Below, one piece after another: positions 1 to 8,155 of a DNA stretch of 64,000 nucleotides (position 1 is the stretch's first letter; every line of letters begins with the position of its first letter). The stretch is taken from positions 2,852,001 to 2,916,000 of the forward strand of contig NZ_JARUBP010000001.1 in assembly GCF_029626225.1 (NCBI RefSeq). The letters run 5' to 3'. Source of the stretch: Asanoa sp. WMMD1127. GTDB lineage: Bacteria; Actinomycetota; Actinomycetes; Mycobacteriales; Micromonosporaceae. Position numbers and translations under genes: made by a program. The notes beneath the pieces were generated by a model that had not been told where the DNA came from, did not search any database, and saw nothing but the letters and a program-made list of their open reading frames with translations.

Positions 1-1
1 C

Positions 2-226
2 CTGGCGACGGTGCTGCTCGGTCCGGCGGTGTTCGGCGCCAACCCCGTCGGCGGCGGCGCGGGCGAGTTCTTCGCCCAGATCTGGCTCTACGCCGGGTTC
101 AGCGCCGCCGGCTTCCTGCTCGGCTACCTGCTGCTGGTGGTGCTGGCCAAGGACTACCGGTCGCGCCAGCTCGCCGCCTATTCGAAGGCCAAGCTCAGCA
201 AGCCCCGTCGGGTGGTCCGGCGCTGA
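2..226 (+). CDS. C-terminal fragment of a membrane protein (5' end outside window)
   Basis: The reading frame is open from the first base and ends at 226, so only about 74 C-terminal residues are visible. They contain a hydrophobic stretch rich in Gly, Ala, Leu and Phe (a membrane segment around the middle, 'FSAAGFLLGYLLLVVLAKDY'), followed by a short basic tail ending RVVRR. That layout fits an integral membrane protein with a cytoplasmic C-terminus. Nothing in the fragment identifies the family. The 3' end overlaps the convergent acetyltransferase gene by 32 bases. A small internal start at 11 exists, but the open upstream frame makes truncation by the window edge more likely. Confidence 0.55.
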   Translation: MATVLLGPAVFGANPVGGGAGEFFAQIWLYAGFSAAGFLLGYLLLVVLAKDYRSRQLAAYSKAKLSKPRRVVRR

Positions 227-1178
227 CCGCGCCGGGCTGCTCGCGGGTCAGATAGCTGTGGTGGGTGGTGAAGCCCAACGTGCCGTAGAGCGCGACCGCC
301 GCGGTGTTGCGCTCCTCCACCTGGAGGAAGGCGTGGGTCGCGCCGAGCTCGGCGGCCCACCCGGCCAGCGCGGCGGTGACCGTGCGGGCCAGGCCCCGCC
401 GCCGGTGTGACGGCACCACCTCGATCGAGGCCAGGTGCAACCAGCGCCGCTCGTCGCCGACCACCGCGCCCCGACCGGCGGCGACCAGCGTGTCGCCCTC
501 GTGCAGGCTGGCGAACCGCACCTCGGGCGGCGCGGTGAGCACGTGCCGGGCGGCGGGCGGGAGGCTCCGCTTGCGCGCCTCGTAGATCGCCAGCCACTCG
601 TCGCTCGGCGCCTTGGCCAGCGACACGCCCGGCTGCTCACCGTCCCGAACCAGTGGCGCGAGCGGCGCGGTCTGCACCAGGGTGAGCGGGCGGGCGGTCC
701 ACCCGCGGGCGTCCAGCGCCGCCCCGACCGGCGCCGCGAGCGGCAGCGGCGTGTTGATCAGGGCCGGCTGGCCACGTTCCGCGTACCACGCCTCGATCGC
801 GTCGATCGCGGCCTCCAGCGGCCGGTCCGGGTCGCCGATCGGCAGCGCGGAGTTGGCCCGCCCGGTCCAGCCGTCGGCGCTGCGCAGCAGCCAGTCGCCC
901 AGGTGGCCGCGGATCGGCGCGGGCCAGGCCGCGTCGGCGGCCAACTCGAGCGCGATCACGTCGGCGGCGGTCGGGCGCCGCTGCGGCGGCACCCGCTTGG
1001 CCCGGTGCACCTCCGACAGGGGTACGACGATCGTGCCGTTTGCGGTGGCCACCGTGAGGTTGCTCTCGTCGACCGCGACCAGCTCACCGAGCGCGTCTGA
1101 GTAAAGCGGACGACCCTCGCGCATACCGACAATCCGCCGGATCACCACACGGTGTCCCACATCCTGCCGTCGGAGCAC
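195..1178 (-). CDS. GNAT-family N-acetyltransferase
   Basis: A 327-residue protein. Its C-terminal half carries a GNAT acetyl-CoA-binding core: the strand '[16 protein letters not shown]' fits motif A (R/Q-x-x-G-x-G/A), and 'ALYGTLGF' is the usual late GNAT signature. The N-terminal 80 residues form a small beta-rich domain (VGHRVVIRR, then [14 protein letters not shown]) often found ahead of GNAT domains in actinobacteria. The GTG start at 1178 was chosen because a strong GGAGG sequence lies six to ten bases upstream; a longer frame to 1367 runs into the fdxA promoter region. It is divergent from fdxA with 81 bases between them. The substrate cannot be told from sequence. Confidence 0.8.
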   Translation of the reverse strand: MLRRQDVGHRVVIRRIVGMREGRPLYSDALGELVAVDESNLTVATANGTIVVPLSEVHRAKRVPPQRRPTAADVIALELAADAAWPAPIRGHLGDWLLRSADGWTGRANSALPIGDPDRPLEAAIDAIEAWYAERGQPALINTPLPLAAPVGAALDARGWTARPLTLVQTAPLAPLVRDGEQPGVSLAKAPSDEWLAIYEARKRSLPPAARHVLTAPPEVRFASLHEGDTLVAAGRGAVVGDERRWLHLASIEVVPSHRRRGLARTVTAALAGWAAELGATHAFLQVEERNTAAVALYGTLGFTTHHSYLTREQPGAVSAGPPDGAC

Positions 1179-1259
1179 GATCGACCCCCCTCCACGCGAG
1201 ATACTAGGCTCTTGAACGTCGCGGGTGATCGCGGCGTGGCTTGCGGAGGAGAGAAACCC

Positions 1260-1586
1260 GTGACCTACATCATCGCGGAGCCGTGCGTCGATGTGCTCGA
1301 CAAGGCGTGCATCGAGGAGTGCCCCGTCGACTGCATCTACGAGGGCAACCGGATGCTCTACATCCACCCCGATGAGTGCGTTGACTGCGGGGCCTGTGAA
1401 CCGGTCTGCCCGGTCGAGGCGATCTTCTACGAAGACGACGTGCCGGAGCAGTGGAAGGACTACACCACGGCCAACTACGAGTTCTTCGAAGATCTAGGTT
1501 CGCCCGGTGGCGCCTCCAAGGTCGGCAAGATCGAGAAGGACCACGCCGTCGTGGCCGCGCAGCCGCCGCGGGAAGGCGAGCACTGA
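1260..1586 (+). CDS. fdxA: Ferredoxin, 7Fe type
   Basis: A 108-residue low-potential electron carrier of the actinobacterial FdxA (3Fe-4S plus 4Fe-4S) class. The N-terminal half has the cluster cysteines in [14 protein letters not shown], with an earlier Cys in AEPCVDV, and the second cluster motif is [12 protein letters not shown]. The conserved tail '[14 protein letters not shown]' is diagnostic of this family. The GTG start is set by a GGAGGAGA ribosome site 8 bases upstream. dapC starts 5 bases after its stop, an arrangement repeated in many actinomycetes, so the two are probably co-transcribed even though no functional link is established. Confidence 0.95.
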   Translation: MTYIIAEPCVDVLDKACIEECPVDCIYEGNRMLYIHPDECVDCGACEPVCPVEAIFYEDDVPEQWKDYTTANYEFFEDLGSPGGASKVGKIEKDHAVVAAQPPREGEH

Positions 1587-1591
1587 CCGGC

Positions 1592-2695
1592 GTGCGGGTC
1601 TCGGCCACCCTGCCGGACTTCCCGTGGGACCTGCTGGAGCCGGCCAAGGCGGTCGCCGCCGGGCATCCGGACGGCATCGTCGACCTCTCGATCGGCACGC
1701 CGGTCGACCCGGTGCCGCCGGCGATCCAGGAGGCGCTGCGCACCGCGGCTGACGCGCCCGGCTACCCGCTGACCGCCGGCACGCCGGCCGTGCGCTCGGC
1801 GATCCGGCGGTGGGTGGCCCGGGCCTGCGGCGCGACCTTCGACGACATCGGCGTGCTGCCGACGATCGGCTCCAAGGAGCTGGTCGCCGGGCTGCCGGCG
1901 CAGCTGGGGCTCGGCGCCGGCGACGTCGTGGTGATCCCGCCGGTCTGCTACCCGACCTACGAGGTCGGGGCGCGGCTGGCCGGTGCCAAGGTCATGCGGG
2001 CCGACTCGCTGGTCTCGCTCGGCCCGGCGACCGACGTCAAGCTGATCTGGGTCAACTCGCCCGGCAACCCCAACGGCCGCGTGCTGCCCCCGGCCCACCT
2101 GCGCAAGGTGGTCGACTGGGCGCGCGAGCGGGGCGCGGTGGTGGCCAGCGACGAGTGCTACCTGACGCTCGGCTGGGAGGTCGAGCCGACATCGATTCTG
2201 TCGCCGTCGGTCAACGGTGGCTCGCTCGACGGCCTGCTGGCGGTGCACTCGCTGTCGAAGCGGTCCAACCTGGCCGGTTACCGGGCCGGCTTCGTGGCCG
2301 GCGACCCGGCGCTGGTGGGTGAGCTGCTGGCGGTGCGCAAGCACGCCGGCCTGATCGTCCCGCAGCCGGTGCAGGCCGCGATGGTGGCCGCGCTCGACGA
2401 CGAGACGTCGGCGACCGAGCAGCGCACCCGCTACGCCGCCCGGCGTGGCGTGCTGCGCGACGCGCTCGAAAAGGCCGGCTTCGAGATCTCCCACTCGGAG
2501 GCCGGGCTCTACCTGTGGGCGTCGCACGACGAAGACTGCTGGTCGACGGTCGACCGCCTGGCCCGGCTCGGCATCCTGGTCGCGCCCGGCGCGTTCTACG
2601 GTCCCACCGGTGAGCGGCACGTGCGGGTGGCGCTGACGGGCAGCGATGAGCGCATCGCCGCGGCCGCGGAGCGCCTATCCTCAGTGGATGGCTGA
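1592..2695 (+). CDS. dapC: Succinyldiaminopimelate transaminase
   Basis: A 367-residue PLP-dependent class I aminotransferase. The family member converts N-succinyl-2-amino-6-ketopimelate to N-succinyl-LL-diaminopimelate in the lysine and peptidoglycan precursor pathway. Visible hallmarks are the substrate loop NSPGNPNGR, the SDECYLTL segment with the pyridine-nitrogen Asp, and the Schiff-base lysine about residue 223 in HSLSKRSN, followed by the GYRAGF arginine. The GTG start at 1592 follows a GGAAGG site and lies just after the fdxA stop. dapD and dapE are 2-3 kb downstream, which supports the DapC assignment over a generic aminotransferase. Confidence 0.9.
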   Translation: MRVSATLPDFPWDLLEPAKAVAAGHPDGIVDLSIGTPVDPVPPAIQEALRTAADAPGYPLTAGTPAVRSAIRRWVARACGATFDDIGVLPTIGSKELVAGLPAQLGLGAGDVVVIPPVCYPTYEVGARLAGAKVMRADSLVSLGPATDVKLIWVNSPGNPNGRVLPPAHLRKVVDWARERGAVVASDECYLTLGWEVEPTSILSPSVNGGSLDGLLAVHSLSKRSNLAGYRAGFVAGDPALVGELLAVRKHAGLIVPQPVQAAMVAALDDETSATEQRTRYAARRGVLRDALEKAGFEISHSEAGLYLWASHDEDCWSTVDRLARLGILVAPGAFYGPTGERHVRVALTGSDERIAAAAERLSSVDG

Positions 2696-3386
2696 TCCGG
2701 TCGTCGCGGTGCGGGGCGAGGCGGTGCACGAGGTGCCGCCGGAGCTCGCCCGGTTCTCGGTCACGGTGGTCGCGCGCGACAAGGACCGGGAGACGACGCT
2801 GCGCCGACTGGCCGAGCGCGCCGACGCCACGCGGGCGTTGATCGACGGCTACGGCGCCGCCGTGGAGCGCCGCGAGTCCGGCAACCTGCAGGTCTATCCG
2901 GAGCGCAAGCGGGCCGGGGAGAAGGTCGCCGCCTACCACGGCAGCGTGACCACGACCGTCACCGTCACCGACTTCGGTGTGCTCGGCGACCTCATGCTGC
3001 GGCTGGCCGACCAGGACCAGACCTCGGTCGGTGGCCCGTGGTGGGAGCTGCGACCGGGCAGTCCGGCGCACCGGGCCGTGCGACGGGCGGCGATCGACGA
3101 CGCGATCGTCGTCGCCCGCGACTACGCGGCCGCCCTGGGCGCGCGGATCACCGCGCTGGTCGAGGTGGCCGACGCCGGGATGCGGCCACAACCCATGTAC
3201 GCACGGGCGGCCGCGACCGACGCGATGGAAATGGGCGGCGGGGCTCCGGTGGTCGACCTCGATCCGCAGGTGCAGACCGTGCACGCCGCGATCGAGGCCC
3301 GCTTCACGATCAGCGAGCCGACCGCGTTAGCCCAGACCGCCGGTCACGAGTCCCGGACCTCGACCGCCACGTCGACGCCGGGGTAA
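2688..3386 (+). CDS. SIMPL domain (DUF541) protein
   Basis: A 232-residue protein with the oscillating beta/alpha pattern of the SIMPL (DUF541) family: an N-terminal 'VAVRGEAVHEVPPELARFSVTV', a middle helix, and a late segment in which 'MYARAAATDAMEMGGGAPVVDLDPQ' precedes the final strand. No signal peptide is visible, so it is probably cytoplasmic, unlike many secreted SIMPL proteins. Function in the family is poorly defined. The ATG overlaps the dapC stop by 8 bases. TATCCT ends six bases before it, so a leaderless transcript starting inside dapC is plausible. Its 3' end overlaps the convergent oxidoreductase gene by 43 bases. Confidence 0.75.
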   Translation: MADPVVAVRGEAVHEVPPELARFSVTVVARDKDRETTLRRLAERADATRALIDGYGAAVERRESGNLQVYPERKRAGEKVAAYHGSVTTTVTVTDFGVLGDLMLRLADQDQTSVGGPWWELRPGSPAHRAVRRAAIDDAIVVARDYAAALGARITALVEVADAGMRPQPMYARAAATDAMEMGGGAPVVDLDPQVQTVHAAIEARFTISEPTALAQTAGHESRTSTATSTPG

Positions 3387-3664
3387 TAACGCCGCACATC
3401 GGACGCGCCGTACTTGGTGCTGAACTCGCCGACCACCCGGTCCACCTGCTGCTGGTCGGTGATTAGGCGGGCCTTCGCCGAGGCGGAGTTGAGCTTGATC
3501 GTCGGGTTCTCGCGGAGGTTCTTGTACCACTGGCTGCCCGCACCGCCGACCGGCAGCAGGAAGGTGGACTTGCCTTCCCGGACGAACCACACCGGGATCG
3601 AGTGCCCCTGCCCGGTCCGCCGGCCGATGGTGGTGATCTCGATCTCCGTCGCTTCCGCTGCCAT
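3344..3664 (-). CDS. Deazaflavin (F420)-type nitroreductase/pyridoxamine-oxidase-fold protein
   Basis: A 106-residue small beta-barrel protein resembling the split-barrel flavin/deazaflavin-binding families common in actinomycetes. Features seen are an early 'TIGRRTGQGHSIPVWFV', a 'STFLLPVGGAGSQWYKNLRENP' strand-turn that resembles the cofactor-phosphate loop, and a C-terminal helix with VVGEFSTKYG. The ATG at 3664 has an AGGAGG site 8 bases upstream; a GTG three codons earlier is possible. The cofactor (F420 or FMN) and substrate are inferred from the fold class only. Confidence 0.75.
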   Translation of the reverse strand: MAAEATEIEITTIGRRTGQGHSIPVWFVREGKSTFLLPVGGAGSQWYKNLRENPTIKLNSASAKARLITDQQQVDRVVGEFSTKYGASDVRRYYPGVDVAVEVRDS

Positions 3665-3749
3665 CGCACACACCTCCTACCGACCACGGTAGGTCGGTGA
3701 CCCCCCAGGCGCGCCGATACGCCGTAACGGGCGTGCGATAGTTCCACGC

Positions 3750-4376
3750 GTGACGGCGTACCCCCTCGACGAGCTCGTGGCCCGGGCCGCCGCGCTGGCC
3801 GATCTCGGCCCGCGCCGGCTCCTGGGGATCGTCGGCGCTCCCGGCGCCGGCAAGTCGACGCTGGCCGCCCGCCTGGTCGAGGCGATCGGGCCGACGGCGG
3901 TGCTGGTGCCGATGGACGGCTATCACCTGGCCGAGGCCGAGCTGCACCGGCTCGGCCGGCACGAGCGCAAGGGCGCGATCGACACGTTCGACGGCGCGGG
4001 TTACGTGTCCATGCTCGGCCGGCTCGCCGCGGGCGGTCCGGAGACGGTCTATGCGCCACAGTTCCACCGCGAGATCGAGGAGCCGGTGGCCGGGTCGATC
4101 CCGGTGCCGCCGGAGGTCCGCCTGGTCGTGACCGAGGGCAACTACCTGCTGGTGCCGGAGGAGCCGTGGTCGGGCGTACGGCTGCTGCTCGACGAGGTCT
4201 GGTACCTCGACCTCGACGAGCAGGAACGCCTGCGGCGGCTGGTCGCCCGGCACATGGCCTACGGGCGCAGCCAGGCCGAGGCCAAGGCCCGCTCCTACGG
4301 CAGCGACCAGGTCAACGCCGAGCTGATCGCCCGAACCCGCAACCGCGCCGACCTTGTCGTGCGACTGACCGGTTAG
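3750..4376 (+). CDS. P-loop nucleoside/sugar kinase-like protein
   Basis: A 208-residue phosphotransferase of the uridine kinase/pantothenate kinase-like P-loop group. The Walker A motif is GAPGAGKST (about residues 29-37), followed by the acceptor motif 'VPMDGYHL', 'YAPQFHREIEEP' (typical of PanK/fructokinase-like members) and 'VVTEGNYLL' as the Walker B-like strand. A mobile lid is suggested by 'RRLVARHMAYGRS'. The substrate cannot be decided. The GTG start lies seven bases after GATAGT, and no Shine-Dalgarno is evident. The stop overlaps the convergent dapD stop by 4 bases. Confidence 0.8.
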   Translation: MTAYPLDELVARAAALADLGPRRLLGIVGAPGAGKSTLAARLVEAIGPTAVLVPMDGYHLAEAELHRLGRHERKGAIDTFDGAGYVSMLGRLAAGGPETVYAPQFHREIEEPVAGSIPVPPEVRLVVTEGNYLLVPEEPWSGVRLLLDEVWYLDLDEQERLRRLVARHMAYGRSQAEAKARSYGSDQVNAELIARTRNRADLVVRLTG

Positions 4377-5323
4377 TCGTTGGCGTGCAGGGCGGCGTTG
4401 AGCTCGATGCCCTTGCCGGCCCGCGGACGGGCCTCCAGCGCGCCGGTCACCGAGTTGCGCCAGAACAGCAGGTTGTCGAGGCCGGCCAGCTCGCGGGCCT
4501 TGACCACCCGGCCGTCGGGCAGCGTGATCTTCGAGCCGGCGGTGATGTAGCAGCCCGCCTCGACCACGCAGTCGTCGCCGAGCGAGATGCCGATGCCCGC
4601 GTTGGCGCCGAGCAGGCAGCGCTCGCCGATGCGCAGCTTGTCCTTGCCGCCGCCGGAGAGCGTGCCGAGGATCGACGCGCCGCCGCCGATGTCGGAGCCG
4701 TCGCCGACCACCACGCCGGCCACGATCCGGCCCTCGACCATCGACGTGCCGAGCGTCCCGGCGTTGAAGTTGACGAAGCCCTCGTGCATCACGGTCGTGC
4801 CGCTGGCCAGGTGGGCGCCGAGCCGCACCCGGTCGGCGTCGGCGATCCGGACACCCGCCGGCACCACGTAGTCGATCATGCGCGGGAACTTGTCGATGCC
4901 GTAGACGGTGAGCTGGCGGCCGGCCAGCCGCTCGGCGACGCGCAGCTCGTCGACCCGGTCCGGCGGGCACGGCCCGGCCGAGGTCCAGGCGACGTTGGCC
5001 AGCATGCCGAAGATCCCGTCGAGGTTGAGCTCGTTGGGTCGGACGATGCGGTGGGAGAGCAGGTGCAGCCGCAGGTACGCGTCGGCGGCGTCCTTGATCG
5101 GGTCGGCCAGCGAGCCGAGCTCCACGACGACGATCTCGGTGCGCAGGCCCGGCAGCGCGCGCTCGCCGACCGCGCCGGCCGCGGGGCCGAGCAGGGCGGC
5201 CGGATCGCCGGCGGGGCGGGCGCCGAGCCCCAGGTTGCCCGCCGGGAACCAGGCGTCGAGCACCTGGCCCTCCGCGGTGCTGGTCGACAGGCCGATTCCC
5301 CAGGCAGGCTGCTCGCTCGTCAC
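4373..5323 (-). CDS. dapD: Tetrahydrodipicolinate N-succinyltransferase
   Basis: A 316-residue left-handed beta-helix acyltransferase of the actinobacterial DapD type. The family uses succinyl-CoA to succinylate tetrahydrodipicolinate, two steps before the DapE reaction. Evidence: the N-terminal 'WGIGLST' block, 'PRMIDYVVPAGVRIADADRVRLGAHLASGTTVMHEGFVNFNAGT', and the hexapeptide-repeat region 'GDGSDIGGGASILGTLSGGG' through 'CLLGANAGIGISLGDDCVVEAG'. The GTG at 5323 is used; translation further upstream would run into dapE. It is divergent from dapE with only 24 bases between the two start codons, so each promoter must overlap the other gene. Confidence 0.93.
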   Translation of the reverse strand: MTSEQPAWGIGLSTSTAEGQVLDAWFPAGNLGLGARPAGDPAALLGPAAGAVGERALPGLRTEIVVVELGSLADPIKDAADAYLRLHLLSHRIVRPNELNLDGIFGMLANVAWTSAGPCPPDRVDELRVAERLAGRQLTVYGIDKFPRMIDYVVPAGVRIADADRVRLGAHLASGTTVMHEGFVNFNAGTLGTSMVEGRIVAGVVVGDGSDIGGGASILGTLSGGGKDKLRIGERCLLGANAGIGISLGDDCVVEAGCYITAGSKITLPDGRVVKARELAGLDNLLFWRNSVTGALEARPRAGKGIELNAALHAND

Positions 5324-5347
5324 GGTTATGACGGTAGCGTGCGAGAT

Positions 5348-6421
5348 ATGACCAACCCGCTTACCCCCGCCGTGTTGTCGGATCCGGTCGAGCTGACCCG
5401 CGTGCTGGTCGACATCGAGTCGGTGTCGCTGCACGAGAAGGTCATCGCGGACTGCGTCGAGCAGGTCCTGCGCGGGACGCCGCACCTGCGGGTGGAGCGG
5501 TTGGGCAACACGGTGATGGCCCGCACGGAGCTGGGTCGGTCGCAGCGGGTGGTGCTCGCCGGCCACCTCGACACGGTGCCGATCGCCGACAACCTGCCGG
5601 CCCGGATCGAGGGCGACATCATGTACGGCTGCGGCACCTCCGACATGAAATCCGGTGTCGCGCTCGCCCTCCAGCTGGCCGTCGAGCTGCCGGCGCCGCG
5701 CTACGACCTGACCTACTTCTTCTACGAGGCCGAGGAGATCGACTCCGCGTACAACGGGCTGACCCTGGTGTCGAAGAGCCATCCCGAGTGGCTGGCGGCC
5801 GACTTCGCGGTGCTGCTGGAGCCGACCCACGGCGTGGTCGAGGCCGGTTGCCAGGGCACGATGCGGGTCTACGTCTCCACGGTCGGCAAGCGGGCCCACG
5901 CGGCCCGGTCCTGGCGCGGCGTCAACGCGATCCACGCGGCCTCGGGCATCCTCGATCGGCTCGCCGACTACGAGGCGCGCCGGGTCACGCTGGACGGTTG
6001 CGACTACCGCGAAGGGCTCAACGCGGTGCGGATCAACGGCGGAGTGGCCGGCAACGTGATCCCGGACCGGTGCGAGATCGAGGTCAACTACCGGTTCGCG
6101 CCGGACCGGTCGGTCGAGGAGGCCGAGGCCCACCTGCGCGAGCTCTTCGACGGCTACGAGATCACGATGATCGACGCGGCGCCGGGCGCGCTGCCGGGTC
6201 TGGGCGCGGCTCCGGCTCAGGAGTTCCTCGACGCGGTCGGCACCGACCCGATCGGCAAGCTGGGCTGGACCGACGTGTCACGGTTCGCCGCGATGGGCAT
6301 TCCGGCGCTCAACTTCGGACCGGGTGACCCCAACGTGGCGCACGCGGTCGACGAGCGCGTGGAGATCCCACTGATCCGCGAGGGTGCGGCGACCCTGCAC
6401 CGCTGGCTGGTGGACGGCTAG
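5348..6421 (+). CDS. dapE: Succinyl-diaminopimelate desuccinylase
   Basis: A 357-residue M20 metallohydrolase that releases succinate to give LL-diaminopimelate. Zinc-site signatures are visible: GHLDTVP (His about 73, Asp 75), GTSDMKSG, and YEAEEID with the catalytic Glu pair. The dimerisation lid segment and a late 'NFGPGDPNVAHAVDE' His are also present. The ATG has no Shine-Dalgarno but is preceded by TAGCGT (5335-5340) and seven bases, a layout that predicts a leaderless mRNA. Together with dapC and dapD it covers three successive steps of the succinylase branch of lysine synthesis. Confidence 0.93.
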   Translation: MTNPLTPAVLSDPVELTRVLVDIESVSLHEKVIADCVEQVLRGTPHLRVERLGNTVMARTELGRSQRVVLAGHLDTVPIADNLPARIEGDIMYGCGTSDMKSGVALALQLAVELPAPRYDLTYFFYEAEEIDSAYNGLTLVSKSHPEWLAADFAVLLEPTHGVVEAGCQGTMRVYVSTVGKRAHAARSWRGVNAIHAASGILDRLADYEARRVTLDGCDYREGLNAVRINGGVAGNVIPDRCEIEVNYRFAPDRSVEEAEAHLRELFDGYEITMIDAAPGALPGLGAAPAQEFLDAVGTDPIGKLGWTDVSRFAAMGIPALNFGPGDPNVAHAVDERVEIPLIREGAATLHRWLVDG

Positions 6422-6579
6422 GAGGCCGTCGGCACAGCGTCGGTCGGGTGCATCTCGATCGTGGGCTCGTCGTCTTCGTCGGCGATCGGCGCGATGCGGG
6501 TGAGCCGGCGCTCGGCCACGACCGCCCGGATGCGGCGGTGCATTTCGCGGCGCTGGCGGATCTGGTCGAAGCGGGTCAT
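6418..6579 (-). CDS. Small conserved-looking protein of 53 residues
   Basis: A short ORF with a strong ribosome site (GGGAGGAGAG ending 8 bases before ATG). It encodes a basic helical N-terminus (FDQIRQRREMHRRIRAVVAERR) and an acidic C-terminus (ADEDDEPTIEMHP). Its stop overlaps the dapE stop by 4 bases in convergent orientation. I do not recognise a family. The ribosome site and strongly GC-biased third positions make it a likely gene. It could be a small nucleic-acid or protein-binding factor, but nothing visible settles that. Confidence 0.6.
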   Translation of the reverse strand: MTRFDQIRQRREMHRRIRAVVAERRLTRIAPIADEDDEPTIEMHPTDAVPTAS

Positions 6580-6761
6580 CGTGGCTCTCCTCCCCCCAAG
6601 GTGCCCGGCCAGGCCGGGCGGCCCTGCATACCCGGTATTCGAAAGATAAGACGCCCCACAAGCGAATTCGGTTGCGGTTACACGGGTGTGAATTTCTCGC
6701 CGCACCCGGTCGGGCGGGCCGGAACCCGGCCGTCGGGTCGCGTTTGGCTACCGTGGTGACC

Positions 6762-7559
6762 ATGACCTACGGAAACCGCGCTCCGGAGCGCCACCGCGGC
6801 GCGGTCACGCTGCGCCGCGACGCGATCCCGGGCAGCACCGCCGACCAGCGCCTGCTGGACTCCCGTACCCGCGCGGACTGGAAGACCAAGGACGCCTGGC
6901 GCGCGCTGCGCATCCTCTCGGAGTTCGTCGAGGGCTTCGACACGCTCGCCGACCTGCCACCGGCGGTCAGTGTGTTCGGCTCGGCGCGGAGCAAGCCGGA
7001 GAGCCCGGAATGCGTGCTGGCGGAGCAGGTCGGCGCCGCGCTGGCCCGCGCCGGCTACGCGGTGATCACCGGCGGCGGCCCGGGCGTGATGGAGGCGGCC
7101 AACCGCGGCGCGACCGAGGCCGGTGGCCTCTCCGTGGGCTTGGGCATAGAGCTTCCGTTCGAGCAGGGCATCAACGACTGGGTCGACATGGGCATCGACT
7201 TCCGCTACTTCTTCGCGCGGAAGACCATGTTCGTCAAGTACGCGCAGGCGTTCGTCGTGCTGCCCGGCGGCTTCGGCACGATGGACGAGCTGTTCGAGGC
7301 GCTGACGCTGGTGCAGACCGGCAAGGTGACCCGGTTCCCGGTCGTGCTGATGGGCGAGTCCTACTGGCAGGGCCTGCTGGAGTGGATGCGCACCACGCTG
7401 CTGGCCGACGGCAAGATCGGCGAGGCCGACCTCGACCTGGTCTGCGTCACCGACGACATCGAGGCGGCCGTCCGCTACATCGTGGACGCCGACGCGGCGC
7501 TGGCGGCCGAGCAGGAGGCGCTGCAGGAGGCCGCGGCCAGCCGGCGCGGCGACAGCTGA
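6762..7559 (+). CDS. LOG-family Rossmann-fold protein (TIGR00730 type), long form
   Basis: A 265-residue member of the LOG/lysine-decarboxylase-like family. Characterised members are cytokinin riboside 5'-monophosphate phosphoribohydrolases. The nucleotide-binding GGGPGVMEAANRGA and the catalytic PGGFGTMDELFE motif are intact, together with the Arg in FRYFFARKTMFVKYA. About 60 N-terminal residues precede the core, which distinguishes it from the shorter paralogue directly downstream. The ATG follows TACCGT by seven bases with no Shine-Dalgarno, which predicts leaderless translation. The true substrate is inferred from the family and may simply be nucleotide monophosphates. Confidence 0.87.
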   Translation: MTYGNRAPERHRGAVTLRRDAIPGSTADQRLLDSRTRADWKTKDAWRALRILSEFVEGFDTLADLPPAVSVFGSARSKPESPECVLAEQVGAALARAGYAVITGGGPGVMEAANRGATEAGGLSVGLGIELPFEQGINDWVDMGIDFRYFFARKTMFVKYAQAFVVLPGGFGTMDELFEALTLVQTGKVTRFPVVLMGESYWQGLLEWMRTTLLADGKIGEADLDLVCVTDDIEAAVRYIVDADAALAAEQEALQEAAASRRGDS

Positions 7560-7562
7560 GCC

Positions 7563-8099
7563 ATGGCCGCCGTCTGCGTGTTCTGCGCGTCGTCGCAGAC
7601 CCTCGACCCGCGCTGGACCGACCTGGCCCGCGAGGTGGGCGGGGCGCTGGCCCGGGCCGGCCATGTGCTGGTCTCCGGCGGCGGCCGGGCCGGCATGATG
7701 GGCGCGGTCGCCGAGGGCGCCCGCGCCGCCGGCGGCCACACGATCGGCATCATCCCGCAGTCGCTGGTCGACCGGGAGATCGCCGACACCCACGCGGCTG
7801 AACTGGTCGTCACCGACGGCATGGCCAGCCGCAAGAACCTGATGATCGAGAAGTCCGACGCGTTCCTCACCCTGCCCGGCGGCATCGGCACGCTGGACGA
7901 GCTGTTCGAGGTCTGGACCACCGGGATGCTGGGCGTGCACGACAAGCCGGTCGTCCTGCTCGACGCCGACGGCTTCTACGCGGGCCTGCGCACCTGGCTG
8001 GAGTCCCTGGCACCGACCGGCTTCGTCCGCCGGGAGTCCTTGGACCGCATGGTGGCCGTCGGCACGGTTGCCGAAGCGGTGGCGGCCCTGCCGCGCTAG
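7563..8099 (+). CDS. LOG-family Rossmann-fold protein, short form
   Basis: A 178-residue second LOG protein with an N-terminal 'AAVCVFCASSQ', SGGGRAGMMGAVAEGA and the catalytic LPGGIGTLDELFE; the Arg-Lys pair in MASRKNLM is also conserved. It starts three bases after the long paralogue's stop, so the two are translated from one mRNA. Tandem long and short LOG genes near dapE are common in actinomycetes. The final stop codon sits inside a perfect 18-bp hairpin shared with the convergent Fic gene. Confidence 0.87.
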   Translation: MAAVCVFCASSQTLDPRWTDLAREVGGALARAGHVLVSGGGRAGMMGAVAEGARAAGGHTIGIIPQSLVDREIADTHAAELVVTDGMASRKNLMIEKSDAFLTLPGGIGTLDELFEVWTTGMLGVHDKPVVLLDADGFYAGLRTWLESLAPTGFVRRESLDRMVAVGTVAEAVAALPR

Positions 8100-8155
8100 G
8101 GGGTGTCTCGTGGATCATGCCGGGGCACCACCCTGACCCACGAGACACCCCCTAG
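8096..8155. terminator. Perfect 18-bp stem hairpin containing both convergent stop codons
   Basis: The arms 8096-8113 and 8138-8155 are exact reverse complements (CTAGGGGGTGTCTCGTGG and its complement) with a 24-base loop. The stop codon of the LOG gene lies in the left arm and that of the Fic gene in the right arm. This looks like a bidirectional terminator, although no T-tract follows. An arm this long and perfect could also be the remnant of a small palindromic repeat element. Confidence 0.65.
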